Origin: Paulinella micropora
Taxonomy: Eukaryota > Cercozoa > Imbricatea > Euglyphida > Paulinellidae
Reading direction: 5' to 3'
DNA length: 64,000 nucleotides
NCBI GenBank assembly: GCA_019918135.1
Contig: WBZZ01000751.1
Span: 50,001-114,000 of the forward strand
Each line of letters begins with the position of its first letter. Positions within the stretch are counted from its first letter, which is position 1. This document shows positions 1 through 10,060 of this stretch, one piece after another. The position numbers and the translations under genes were made by a program. A model generated the notes under the pieces. The model saw only the letters and a program-made list of their open reading frames with translations. It was not told the origin of the DNA and searched no databases.

Positions 1-24
1 AAACAGGCATACATACAAAGCTCG

Positions 25-52
25 TACATACATACATACATACATACATACA
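25..52. repeat. CATA microsatellite
   Basis: A pure tetranucleotide run (tacatacata...) of about seven units. The following 800 bases hold no gene I can support; open frames there are short and have no recognisable motif. Confidence 0.8.
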
Positions 53-850
53 CGCAGCTGGCAGGTTGCAGCACATAAGCACAAATTTCAGAATGATAGA
101 TTATTCTGGCCAAATTTGCACGGGGTTACGGTCACATCGTTTGTCCATTCTGAGCTTTTTCCCCATGTGCAGGAGTGTCAGCGTGCGACAGCAAGCGACA
201 CGACTAGAGCGGCACACATCACACGGCTTGGCTGCAAGCGGTGTGTCTATGGTCTGGCGTGTGTGTACAGCAATTCGGTGAGGAGGAGGCGGCGCTGGTG
301 GGTGCAGTCAAATGCCCGCAGGCATGCCCAGCTCCTCTCTTGTTTCTCTTTCGTGTGTGCTTGGTGCCGCGTGCCCCGCTTCCGTGACGCTGTGCGGACT
401 TCCTGTTGTGTTGTCTTCCTCCTAGTTTTGTGCTTTTTCCTGTAGTCTCTGCCCTGCTCGCGGTCTGATCCTCTTGCCTTTGTTTCCGTTGCTATCTTGT
501 CTGGTCTTCTTGGTGTGCCATGTGTCTTATCTGTCTTGGCTCAGATGATGCTCTCTGCGTCCAACGACCCGCCCTCCGTGAAACCCGGTTCATGCGCCAC
601 CTGCACTCCCGATCTTGTCGCTTCTCGTTGTCTCATGCGTTGGAGGAATTAAGAGAGTACTTGTTAGCTAGTGAGGAAAAGTCACTCTAGCATAGATAAC
701 CGTGGTCCCTCAGCCTCCATCTGTTCATGATCCGTTGACGTCCATCTCTAGATCCTTTCTACCGCTTTGTTGTCTGACTGTCGTTGCTCTACAGAATTTC
801 GAGTTTTTACAAAGTAATTTTTCTTGTGCCCTTGTTTGGATGATATGCAG

Positions 851-1722
851 GCGGGCTGGCGGAAAAGATCTGGTCAGAGAAGAGCTTCGGCAAGGACTGT
901 TACTTGGAGGAGTACAAAGATATGGCAATTCCCTTTCCTCACCGTGCCCTCACAATGGCTTTAACATTCTCTTGACGTGGCGATCAGCTCAAACTCTGAG
1001 TAGGCTGCTAGAAATCGCACGATTGCAATATGAGCCTAGCTCTTACCGCGGACCTCAGCGCTTTTATTGTTGCTAGAATTCAGAGTAATGAGTAAGAATT
1101 CCAGTGATTTGCGGATGAGTAATTTTATTGTGAAAGTGGGCATTATGAAGGAGGCTGCTTGAGCAAGTGGGTGTTTGTATGTATGTATGTATGTATGTAT
1201 GTTTGCATGTATGTATGTGTGTTTGTGTGTGTGCATGCATGTATATATTTCGTCTTGCTCGCAGCAGGCTGCTGTTACAATACTTGCTAGCCGCGTCATC
1301 TGCATCTTTTGCATGCCGATATAAGTTTGCTGGTGGTGTTGTGGCAGATGCATGGCTGGACGCAGCGGCTGGATGGCGCCGACGACCTTGCCGTGGATGC
1401 CGCGCAGGTCAACCTCACCAGCTTGCTCTGTCCTTCCCTCCTCCCCCTTCGCCCTGTAAGCTCAATCATCTGTCCACAGAGCTGTTTCTCTCGGTCCCGC
1501 TCCTCGTATCTTGATTTTATTGCATTCTTGCTTTGTGCGCAGAAAAAAGCGCTGACCCAGGGCATCACCTTCTTCAAAAAATATCTCAAGTGAGTTAACC
1601 CCCGAGGTCTATTACTAACTACATTCAAGTGGCAAAATAGTCCAATTTTCAACTCTTTATATACAGTGCTGTGGCTATGCTGAAACCATCATTTGAAAGC
1701 TCAGGACAAGAGCTGTTCAAGG
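851..1722 (+). CDS. Probable host gene, several exons, product not recognised
   Basis: Not recognised. Open stretches bounded by AG and GT line up as exons. A stretch from 851 after CAG reads GLAEKIWSEKSFGKDCYLEE in one frame. 1348-1407 reads MHGWTQRLDGADDLAVDAAQ and stops exactly at CAG|GT. 1543-1589 reads KKALTQGITFFKKYL, preceded by TGTGCGCAG and followed by GTGAGT. 1667-1722 follows TATACAG and reads AVAMLKPSFESSGQELFK. Phases of the last three exons agree (60 nt, 47 nt, then completion of an Asn codon), which is the main argument. Introns are about 75-440 bases. I could not find the first or last exon. The composition is soluble and helical. A transcript alignment would settle it. Confidence 0.4.
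1171..1246. repeat. TATG/TGTG microsatellite
   Basis: Tandem tatg units grading into tg and catg units. It lies inside a putative intron of the preceding host gene. Confidence 0.8.
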
Positions 1723-1901
1723 GTGTGCTCTGCATTTTTCTATCTGAATATTTATTGAGAAACACCAGTGTGAAAGTCGGCCGATGTTATGTTGTCAGTA
1801 ATCACTGCCAGAAAGTCTTCGCGCTCTGTGCGTCCTGGACTCTGTTCTGGAGTAGCACTGTGGAGGTGGTGATGCAGCAGATACGCAAAGCAAGAAATTA
1901 G

Positions 1902-4000
1902 ATAAAAACTGTATAAATACGCTGTGCGGAAGTAAGTCTGCGAGAGCCGATGCATTGTATGCAATTTAAGTGTCGTATGGATGGGAAATTACTTGAGAAC
2001 AGTTTGTGTGGCGCTTGTGCCTGAACATGCTGTGACAGGGCTGAATCGACGCGAGCTTCCCGACTTTGATTTTCTCCTCTCAACGTGCATAGCAGGGATT
2101 CCAAGAACTCAACCAGCTGAAGTGACGTATATAATTGCATGTGCGGCGACAGGGCTGTAGTATGGTGATGCCGCATGATTTTCATTTCAGTGGACATCGT
2201 CGCTTTCTCGTTCAAACTACCCGTTTCATCCGCTCTGTAACCGTGGTTAATATAATACCTTACCATGTCTAAGTGATATCGTCGATGATGATTATTATTA
2301 ATATTTACACATCTGAATCAAGACCCGGTTACTTGTAATTATTATCAATAATTTCAGTACTACGTAACTTTAAAATTAGTTGCCGATTGGCCTCAACTTT
2401 CGACCTTGGTTTTATCAATGGTCTTTGCCACTTGTTTTTACCTTTCTTTTTCTTTCTTCCTTCTTCACCGTGTCTTTTCATCTTCTTCTGTTTCTTCTCT
2501 GCTCTTCCAGCTCCGACTTGTCAATGTTTTTCCTAGTTCTGCGGTTCGCTGTCTTGGTTCTTATTTCTTTTTTCTTTTTTTCTTCTTTTTTTTCTTCTTT
2601 TTTTTCTTCTGTTTTTTTCCTGTTAGTTTTCTCTGTTTTTGCACTACTGCTTTTATATGACTTCATCAAAGACATTCAAGTTAACACTGTTAGACTATTA
2701 TTATTAATATAATAATCTGAACAACTAACAATACACATTAACTTGCAGTACTAAGCGGTTTGATAGGTCGGAACTTGAACAGCGCCAGTGAAAGACAGCG
2801 AGTAACATGACAGTGGCCGGCACCGGATCTAAGTAATGGCCCCAACTTCAAAGTACCCGTTACGTTAAGTTGATACTGCCGATCCGTTAACTATTGTTGA
2901 ATTATCATTATTAATATTAGTTCTAACATTCCCCCTCAACCAAAGTAGAGTAAGTTAGTGGGATTACTAAGCGGCAGGTCCTAATATTACTGGCGACATT
3001 GAAATTGTCCACTGAACTTTAATATAAAAGTTAAATTTATATAAAAAGTTAAACTTGTATACTTCAAAAACTTAAATTTGTATAAAAGTTAAATTTGTAT
3101 ACTTGAAAAGTTGGACGTATATACACGTTTAAGTGTGTGTATCATGACGTCCAATATGCTATATGTGACGGAAAGAATCGAACTATTTATAAAATACAAA
3201 AAATACACTCACAACTATCCAGAAAGCATCGAACTATTTATACATGGCAGTGCGTTGAAAAAAAAAAAACTATATAAATAGTTTGACGTATATAAATACT
3301 TCGACGCTTTTAAATAGTTAGACGTGACGGTATACAAATAGTTGAACGTGAGTTAGGTGACTTTAATTTCTAGTTCGACCGGATTGTTATTAATATTAAC
3401 TTGAAAATAAATTATTAATATTACTAATGTTCATGACACTATAAATAGAAAATTGCAGTGATTTAATAATATTATTAACGTGAAACGTATAAATAGATTC
3501 GGGGGATTCAGTGCCTGTACTGCCGGGCTACAAAAGTTAAGTTTGTTGCATTTGCAAGGAGTTCTAAATTTCATCCCCGAACAGTCCGAAACCGCGATGT
3601 GCGCGCATGAATCGCTTTACATTGTGGAACACAAGCTCACATGGCATGAACTATGGAAAGTAAGCTGGCAAACGTATTAAAGAGACCCCCACTGCAGCGA
3701 GCAGCAAATCTCGTACATCTTCCCATTCCTGGGAAACATGGGTTCCCTTCTGCCGCGCCGTCCACTGACAAGTGGCTCAATTTTGCGCTGGCTTCACAAA
3801 GCCTGCGCCGATACTCTTGAAATTTATGAAATGTTATCATTTCGTTGCTATTCCTTTGTTGGTTGCTTACGTGTGTATGGTCATGTAGTGTATGCGACTA
3901 GGTGTGCTGTTTTTTGGCAGGTGCAGAAGCTTCAGGTTCGTACCGCAACGAATCATCAGTCACTTAGATCAAATCCAAATCTTTTTGTAACAAGTCTGAC
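1902..4000. other. Gene-poor host DNA
   Basis: No convincing gene. It holds a pyrimidine-rich tract (about 2,440-2,640, mainly tttctt units) that creates spurious Ser/Phe ORFs. Between 3,000 and 3,350 lies an AT-rich array of imperfect short units around TATAAATAGTT with GACGT spacers. Short, diverged open frames occur at 3,480-4,046 without a motif. Confidence 0.5.
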
Positions 4001-4002
4001 AC

Positions 4003-4305
4003 AGCCGCTAGAGCCATCAAATTCGCTGCGCCTTGCGTGCGTGTAGTTTTATCAAACGTGTCCAGTGCTGGGACTTAGTCCCGTCCCGTCCCGCGGGGGG
4101 GGGGGGGGGTTCAGTTTTGTTATAAGTCAGTATGCTATAACATTGTCTACAGCTCATGTGCTTTGTTATAAATCATCGCCGCTGTCGCTAGACTCATCAA
4201 AAGCGCTGTGCTTTGCGCGCGAAGGTAGTTTCATCAAACTTGTCCAGACTGAGTGCTGGGACTTCAGTCCCGCCCCGCGGCGGGGGGGGGGGGGGGGGGG
4301 TTTCT
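4003..4305. repeat. Imperfect tandem duplication ending in long G runs
   Basis: Two copies of a segment of roughly 110-130 bases (about 4,003-4,110 and 4,177-4,305). Each has the order gctaga-catcaaa, ctttgcg, tcatcaaac, gtccag, gtgctgggactt, cccgtcccg or cccgccccg, then a run of more than ten G. The G runs may be collapsed or variable in the assembly. Confidence 0.6.
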
Positions 4306-4994
4306 GTCTGGTTGCACCTTTCGGTCATGGGATACACTACATGGTATGTAGGAGAAAGCTTGAGGAACATATATGAGGGAGGGAAAGGGAGGGTAGAAGG
4401 TAGGATATACGAAAGAGAAAACCGGAACTATGTCATGATCTAACACTGGGAAGGGTCGTCCCTGGTCCCGCTGACAGTCGCTTGGTCGTAAACCTTCGTC
4501 GGGTCCTATCGTGGGCTGGGTCGTTCCATGAGGGACTTCATCGTAAACTGGTCCAGATATCGGGGCTTCACACACACGCACGAGACTCAGAAATGTAGAA
4601 ACATTGAACCATCAGGGAGAATCATTTCCAGACTCATTTGCGAATTACTGGTTGTCCATCACCTGCAACTTTTCTTGAACTGCATAGCTCTTGCACCTGG
4701 AGGGAGATGTAATTAGTAGAAGTATCGTCGTATACTGAAAGGGGTTGGGCATCCGGAGGGTCCGGCATCGGTACTGGGTGCTGAAGGGGGGCTAGAAGCC
4801 GGAAAAATCCGGACTTAATACTGGGTGCCAAAACGGAGGAGGGAGCTGTCAAAAAAAAGCAAATAAAAACACTGGGCTGGTGGCGCGGCGTGAAAGAGAG
4901 AGGGATAGGCCTGATTCCTGCAAGTGGAGATGTATCCTGTTTGAAAAAATTGAAGAGAGAGAAATGACTTTGACGACAGGGAGAGAATTCAAAT

Positions 4995-5874
4995 CTAGCA
5001 CGAGCGTAGAGTGCCTTGCTCTCGAGGTCGGGGGAGAGGTGAAGAGTAGTGTGGGGAGCTTGGGGCACCGCTAGCTTCGTCAGCTGCAGAGGGGTCTCTC
5101 GGGAGTCTTTGGCTGTCGTCATCGAGTGGGCCTATACCTGTCCCGTCGTCCTTCAGGTCATTAGCTAGTGGACTTGGTAAGGCTCCCTCTTCACCGATGA
5201 TAGTTAGATTATTGTCTCTTTCCGTGTCGTCGTCGATGAGAAGACCTCTTTCTATGCACCGGCGAATCCATCGTCTGCACCTCGAATGTCTGACATTAAC
5301 TAGCGCCTTTAGTGCCTGTGGGTGGCGATCCGATTTGGAGAGAAGGTAGTGACTGATATCGCCGGTCACTCCGCATCCATATGAGCACTTGGGTGAAGTG
5401 GACCCTTTGGTGATGGTAACGCTCAGTCTAGCGGGGGTATTCCACGCCTCCAGTTGGCATTTAAGGATGATAGCAGCGTCTCTGGCGGAGTAGCCGCTTC
5501 GAGGTTGAAGGAACTCATTCATCATCGCTTGGAAAGGCTTTCGGATCTCTGATCGTATGACCCAGGTGAGACCAAACCTGGGGGCAACGGTCGTCTTATA
5601 CGCGTTCTCCGATACCCGCTGTCGAAGTTTCCAGACGTTGTACGACGCCAGGTTGGCCTTTATCGTCTTTATGGCGTTGTCGACCGTGTCTGGTGCCACT
5701 GTCTTCTTGGTGAGGAGGTTCGTGACTGACAGGGCATCGCGCCATTTTTGCCTCCGCTTCTGATTTTGTGAGTCGGTCTTCTGGCCAGGAGGAGTCTCCG
5801 ATGTGGCCTGACGGGATGCGGAGGCTTACACCTACTCCTAGTGCTCGGCATGCTCGGATCCAGGGGAGGACCAT
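4995..5874 (-). pseudogene. C-terminal region of the LINE ORF, with Cys/His knuckle
   Basis: Two minus-strand frames (5,874-5,596 and 5,699-4,995). The first reads GLMVLPWIRACRALGVGVSL. The second reads YNVWKLRQRVSENAYKTTV and then CSYGCGVTGDISHYLLSK, whose Cys-x3-Cys-x7-His spacing resembles the C-terminal zinc knuckle of many LINE proteins (the last Cys is replaced here by Ser/Asp). A charged tail follows. The frame changes between the two parts. Confidence 0.55.
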
Positions 5875-6006
5875 GAGGCCGTCGCGTCGGTCTTCCTTAA
5901 TAAGGTGAAGGTGCCCTTGCCACCCATGAATGGTTGATCCGGTGGCTTTGGAAGTTTAGGGCACGGGGGAGATGTCATCTGGTGTGGAAAGGTTGTCCTT
6001 CGGCGG

Positions 6007-7922
6007 TCAGTGTCTTGTAGAAACGTGGTATCTCGGCCAAAATTCTCTAATGATACAGCTGGTGGGATAGATTACTCCGTGAATGACGGAGTGTAGTCTC
6101 CACAGGTCTGGGGGTTGCATGAACTGGGGCCGGGGTGCTTGTGAAGGCTGTTGAGAGGTCGTCTCGGGGGGGGGGGGGGGGACGCGCACGGAACGTTCTG
6201 CATTATGCTTGCTGAGCCTGGGGCGTCGTTTGGGGAGAGGAAGTCTGTGGGGGCATATGATGTGATGGGAAGTATATGTCCCATGCAAACCGGAAGTGTG
6301 ATTCCATCGCGTATTGGACGTATTGGTCAGTGGAGGGAGGCATTTGATGAAGACAGTGAAGGTGCGGAGGTAATAACGGGAGACGTATGGCTGTAGGCCC
6401 ATTCCACCGCACAACCCCGTGGGTCCATACAGTACAGCATTTGGGATTTCTTGTTGGGAAATTTTTAGCAGTTCCCGGAAATGGTCGCGGAGAGCCACGT
6501 CCAAATCATGCAGGGTTTCTGGATCCCATGTGGTCCACCCGAAGGAGAAGTTCATAAGGCTCGTGAGAAGGTTCTTTAGGGCAATGCGCTGCCGCGCTGG
6601 CGAGACGTCTAGTCTGTGGATCATGCGTGTGGTAGATATAAATTTAGCGAGTGCGTAATCTCGTTGGATCTGTGCGTCGTTGGTCCCATCCGTGTGAAGG
6701 CCAAGCGACCTGAAGATTTCAGTGGCGGACCGGTTCCTGATTGTGATGGAATTCAGAATCTGTCCTGGGGTGCGAATGGTGATCGGGACCGCTTTGACTC
6801 CTCCCTCTGGTTGGCCCACTAGGCATATGACTGTGCATTTGTTCGCAGCACAAATCTGTCGTCCTGCCCTTAGTTGGTTCCAAAGGAGGGTGAACCCATT
6901 CTGCGCCTCGATTAGGTAGGTCTCGGGGAGGCCATCGCCTCCGATTGCTGCCCAGTTATCGTCCGCAAATTTATCATCTGCAGTGAGGGGGGTGCGTAGG
7001 GGGTAAACCGAGTTGTTTACTGTCTTATCTCGTCCCGCCCTATCATAGAAACGATATCCTTCGGGGAGGAATTGTTGGGCTGGGCAGATTCGTGTCAGGT
7101 ATTCATCTAGGACTCCATACGTCCCCGGGCTGAGTGAACCACCTTGAGCGATACTTCGGGTTTGGTCGATGCTCACCGGGAGGAAAGTTGACAAGCCGTT
7201 GGCATCTTGCGATTTGATTCGGAGCAAGGAATCTTTGAACCTATGTCGAAAATATCCAAACATTTCCGGGAATTCTCCCTCCGTGGCCACCACGTGAGAG
7301 TATGCATCACAGATGTAGGTGAGTTCAGCCCTATCGAAAGCTTTACGGATGTCGGTGGTGAAGAGGATGAGAGTCTTGGGCTTTCCAGTGAGTAGGGGGG
7401 CCGCTCGTAAGTCGGCGAGCATCAGTCTCAGGACCAAGTTCCATTCGTCTGTACCGCTCACCTTAGGTGTGTTTGCCTTGGAGGTCTTGCAAATGCATCC
7501 CGTGTGAAGTTTAAAGGTTTCGACGCGGTAGGTAATAAGTCTCTCGTAAAGATTCAGGATGGCGTTGGACACCATGATGCCCGCCAGTCTGTGACGTCTG
7601 CTCCCGTTCCTGTTCCTTTCCAAATTTGGCATAGCAGGCCTGGCTTCCATTCAGTGGGTAGCTTGCTGCCGCGCCAGCAGAGACTGAAGTAGGCTGTTAA
7701 CGCCATCTTGGCTTCTTGTGATATGAGCTTGAGGACGTCGGGTGGAACACCATCTTCACCTGGAGATGACCCCTTCTTTTCCTGGATAGCCCATTCCATT
7801 TCTTCAAGGGAGAAGGGTCGTTGTGCATCCTTGAGCGCCTGTTCCCTTGTCATGGGTGGCGGAAGACATGCGTAACTTGTGATGAAGAAGCCCAATCTGT
7901 CTCCTGGGATAACCGATTCCAC
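6007..7922 (-). pseudogene. Reverse transcriptase of the LINE
   Basis: Two overlapping minus-strand frames. 7,922-7,554 carries the N-terminal part (EKKGSSPGEDGVPPDVLKLI, then LPTEWKPGLLCQIWKGTGTG). 7,650-6,007 carries the catalytic core: TTDIRKAFDRAELTYICDAY (first Asp), the conserved QGGSLSPGTYGVLDEYL loop, and DDKFADDNWAAIGG (the F-ADD catalytic motif of non-LTR enzymes). The thumb and connection region follows (AEIFRSLGLHTD and similar). A run of about 15 G near 6,166-6,181 encodes prolines and is prone to slippage. The frame change near 7,600 breaks the ORF. Family assignment rests on the FADD box and the SPGEDGVPPD motif typical of LINEs. Confidence 0.8.
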
Positions 7923-8029
7923 AAAGGGTCCGATGGGGATGATCTTGCCCTTCCTATCGCGTTCAGGGTTGTCTCGTTTTTAGTGCCATTCTTCTAGACG
8001 CGCGACGTTTCACCCTGCGTTGGACGGCC

Positions 8030-8560
8030 CATTTGCTAAGCGATCAACCACCTCATTCAGCCTTTCTTGCCAAATGAAGCTTTCCTCCTGGTGAGCCCGT
8101 ACCCAGTGGATGGAAACGGGGGCGATGTCTTGTGAAACCGTGCCAGGGCGTCCCATAGTCCAGGTGAGGGACGGTTCTTAAAAGTCTCATGATACTCCCC
8201 GTCAAGAACCCGCATCAGAGAGGGATTTGTAGTCAGTGAATATGTGGACTCGTCTGGGTCTCAAGTTCGTCTGGCGGAGGTATTGTAGTCCTCCTGCAGC
8301 TACGGCTAAGATTTCCTGTGCTCCACTCGTCGGCGGGTTATCGGCGGCGCCATAGATGGCTATGCATTGTCCTTGGTGGAAGAGGAGTGCTCCGAAGCCT
8401 GTGACGTGCCCAAGTTCGGGGAATGATGATCCATCAGTGACCAGGATAGCATCATAGGGGTGTAGGGAGTCTGGAGAGAGTGGATCCGGGGAGTCTAGTC
8501 GAGGGGCTAGTCAGTCAACGGGGAACAGCTGTTTGATTTCGTCTGGAAGTGTGTGTAGGC
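8030..8560 (-). pseudogene. RNase H-like domain of the LINE
   Basis: The minus strand reads ILVTDGSSFPE (first acidic residue), then GFGALLFHQGQ, SGAQEILAVAAG (Glu on the helix), RRVHIFTDYKSL (second Asp) and, in a neighbouring frame, HWVRAHQEESF and VVDRLANGPSN (His and last Asp). This is the D-E-D-D/H order of type I RNase H, whose known role is to remove RNA from RNA-DNA hybrids during reverse transcription. A stop follows the FTDYKSL strand and the rest is frame-shifted, so the domain is broken. It lies upstream of the reverse transcriptase in the reading direction. Confidence 0.6.
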
Positions 8561-8569
8561 GGAGTGCAA

Positions 8570-9004
8570 ACACCGTGGTTCTGAGTTTGAGACAGAATCC
8601 CCACTGGTCCTCCTCGTTTCGGGGTATGTTGAGGATAAATAGGTCAGGCTCATGAGTTTCGAGATACTCGAGGAGCTCGGGTAGGATGTCTACTGGAGGG
8701 GAATGAAATCTAGTTGTGCGTCGATACCCTGATCTTGCAATCGTTTTGCCTCGCCTTTGTTTCTATCTGGGAAGATTTCATCACGCTGTCGGAATCTGGT
8801 CAGGTAGGCTCGCAGCGCAGGCGCTTCTTGATCCTTCTGAGCTTGGATGAGGCGCCTTACTTCCTCCTGGCACGTCGGAAAGATATACCTTTTTCGGCCA
8901 CCAGAGGCACATGTCGGCGACGATTGCCTCAACGATTTCTTCCGCATGAAAGTGAGAGAATGGGAGCCGCAGACTCGGGTCACGCGCACAAGCAAGGCAA
9001 TCAA
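8570..9004 (-). pseudogene. N-terminal region of the LINE ORF
   Basis: The minus strand reads a helical, charged segment (for example EEVRRLIQAQKDQEAPALRA and FRQRDEIFPDRNKGEAKRL) and continues after a disruption near 8,690 with DILPELLEYLETHEPDLFIL towards the RNase H segment. No domain recognised. It is placed in the LINE because it has the same strand and polarity and runs on into the RNase H frame. The plus-strand ORF starting at 8,946 overlaps its far end in opposite orientation, so the true 5' limit of the LINE is uncertain. Confidence 0.45.
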
Positions 9005-9341
9005 AGCCGAGCCGCCCGTACTGCAGTTCTATCGATCACACCAGGACCTCGACGAGCCGGAATCGCGGACTTTTTATCCAGTATACCGCGACTCCAACCA
9101 AGTCGAAACGTTCTGGAAAGGCATCACGGACAAGTCCGAAGGCTACACGCCGTGGCAAATACAGGCGTGGCCTAGGATGGTGCTGGATTACCCATTCGAT
9201 CTACAGCACGGTCGAATCCCCCTACGGGTGTGGGATGAGATAGTAGCCGAGGGCATAGCGACCCATTTCATCGGGGCACCACCACCAGGCAAATATAAGA
9301 AAGCCAAATTAGGGCAGGCAAAGAGGCGCAAGCTAGCCTAG
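8946..9341 (+). CDS. Unknown basic ORF, head-to-head with the LINE
   Basis: Not recognised. From the Met at 8,946 the frame encodes about 131 residues rich in Trp, Pro and charged residues (FYRSHQDLDEPESRTFYPVY; TPWQIQAWPRMVLDYPFDLQ) and ends in a basic tail KKAKLGQAKRRKLA. The earlier Met at 8,847 lies in sequence that codes for the LINE on the other strand, so I prefer 8,946. Base composition and residue use match the ORF run at 10-12.7 kb, suggesting one unclassified element. Confidence 0.35.
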   Translation: MKVREWEPQTRVTRTSKAIKAEPPVLQFYRSHQDLDEPESRTFYPVYRDSNQVETFWKGITDKSEGYTPWQIQAWPRMVLDYPFDLQHGRIPLRVWDEIVAEGIATHFIGAPPPGKYKKAKLGQAKRRKLA

Positions 9342-10060
9342 CTCAGCGTGCAGTGTGACACCTCACAAGCATAGTTACCGCGGGTAGTATGCGAGATCCA
9401 AAGACCAATACTGGGTAGCAACAGTAAGAAACTAGCCATAGGAAAGGGACACTGCTTTGGACTCCATATCTGTTGAAATACTACCTAAGTCCATTCTTCT
9501 TAGAGATAGTAAAAGAGAGCCTAACATGACATGATACACGGGAAAAGACCCTGCCTTACCCTCCGTGAGGTGCGACGGCCCTGAAGGTATCTTGACGGGC
9601 TAGTAGTTGATGTTCCATCAGGGGTCGGAATAGCTTCGGGCTAACCATGTTGACGCGCAGCAATGCCCGTTGATATGGTTGGCATTGCACATCATACCCA
9701 CCTCCTCTCGAGTTGCACACCCGCCTCCCGCGGCAATAGCATGAGTGGTGTATGATAAGTTATTCCCCACAGAGTGTCTTAGATATTATGCTCGCTCTTG
9801 TTTGCTCTTTGTTTGGATGGAAGGGGCTCTAATGCACCCGACGGCCCTACGTATACATATAATCATATCTATGCCACTGAGAAATATGACATGTCCCTAT
9901 TTACATACCGCCGCAAATCGCGCAGTATGGAGAGGGTGGAACACGCGGACAGCAAAGATGACCGGGGCATGGGTGCACCCGCGTTGTCACGCTGTTGACC
10001 AGCGTTTGAAAACGAGCAGAGAGTCGAACACCGACACGAGAACAACACACACATAGCACA
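9342..10060. other. Non-coding spacer
   Basis: No gene seen. Moderate GC, with no repeat longer than a few bases apart from a TATATA tract at about 10,085-10,100. Confidence 0.5.

Larger units (their letters stand above)
4990..9004 (-). mobile_element. Degraded non-LTR retrotransposon (LINE)
   Basis: On the minus strand, coding segments appear in the order N-terminal region (9,004-8,570), RNase H-like domain (8,560-8,030), reverse transcriptase (7,922-6,007) and C-terminal Cys/His region (5,874-4,995). Frames shift and stops occur between and inside segments, so the copy is dead. I saw no apurinic endonuclease domain, no long terminal repeat and no poly(A) tail that would fix its end. RNase H ahead of the reverse transcriptase is unusual, because in known LINE clades with RNase H it follows the reverse transcriptase. 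The clade is not assigned. Confidence 0.7.

Noticed and set aside
2380-2712. Ser/Phe-rich ORFs in a polypyrimidine tract
   Set aside because: Composition is explained by ttctt repeats; no conserved pattern.
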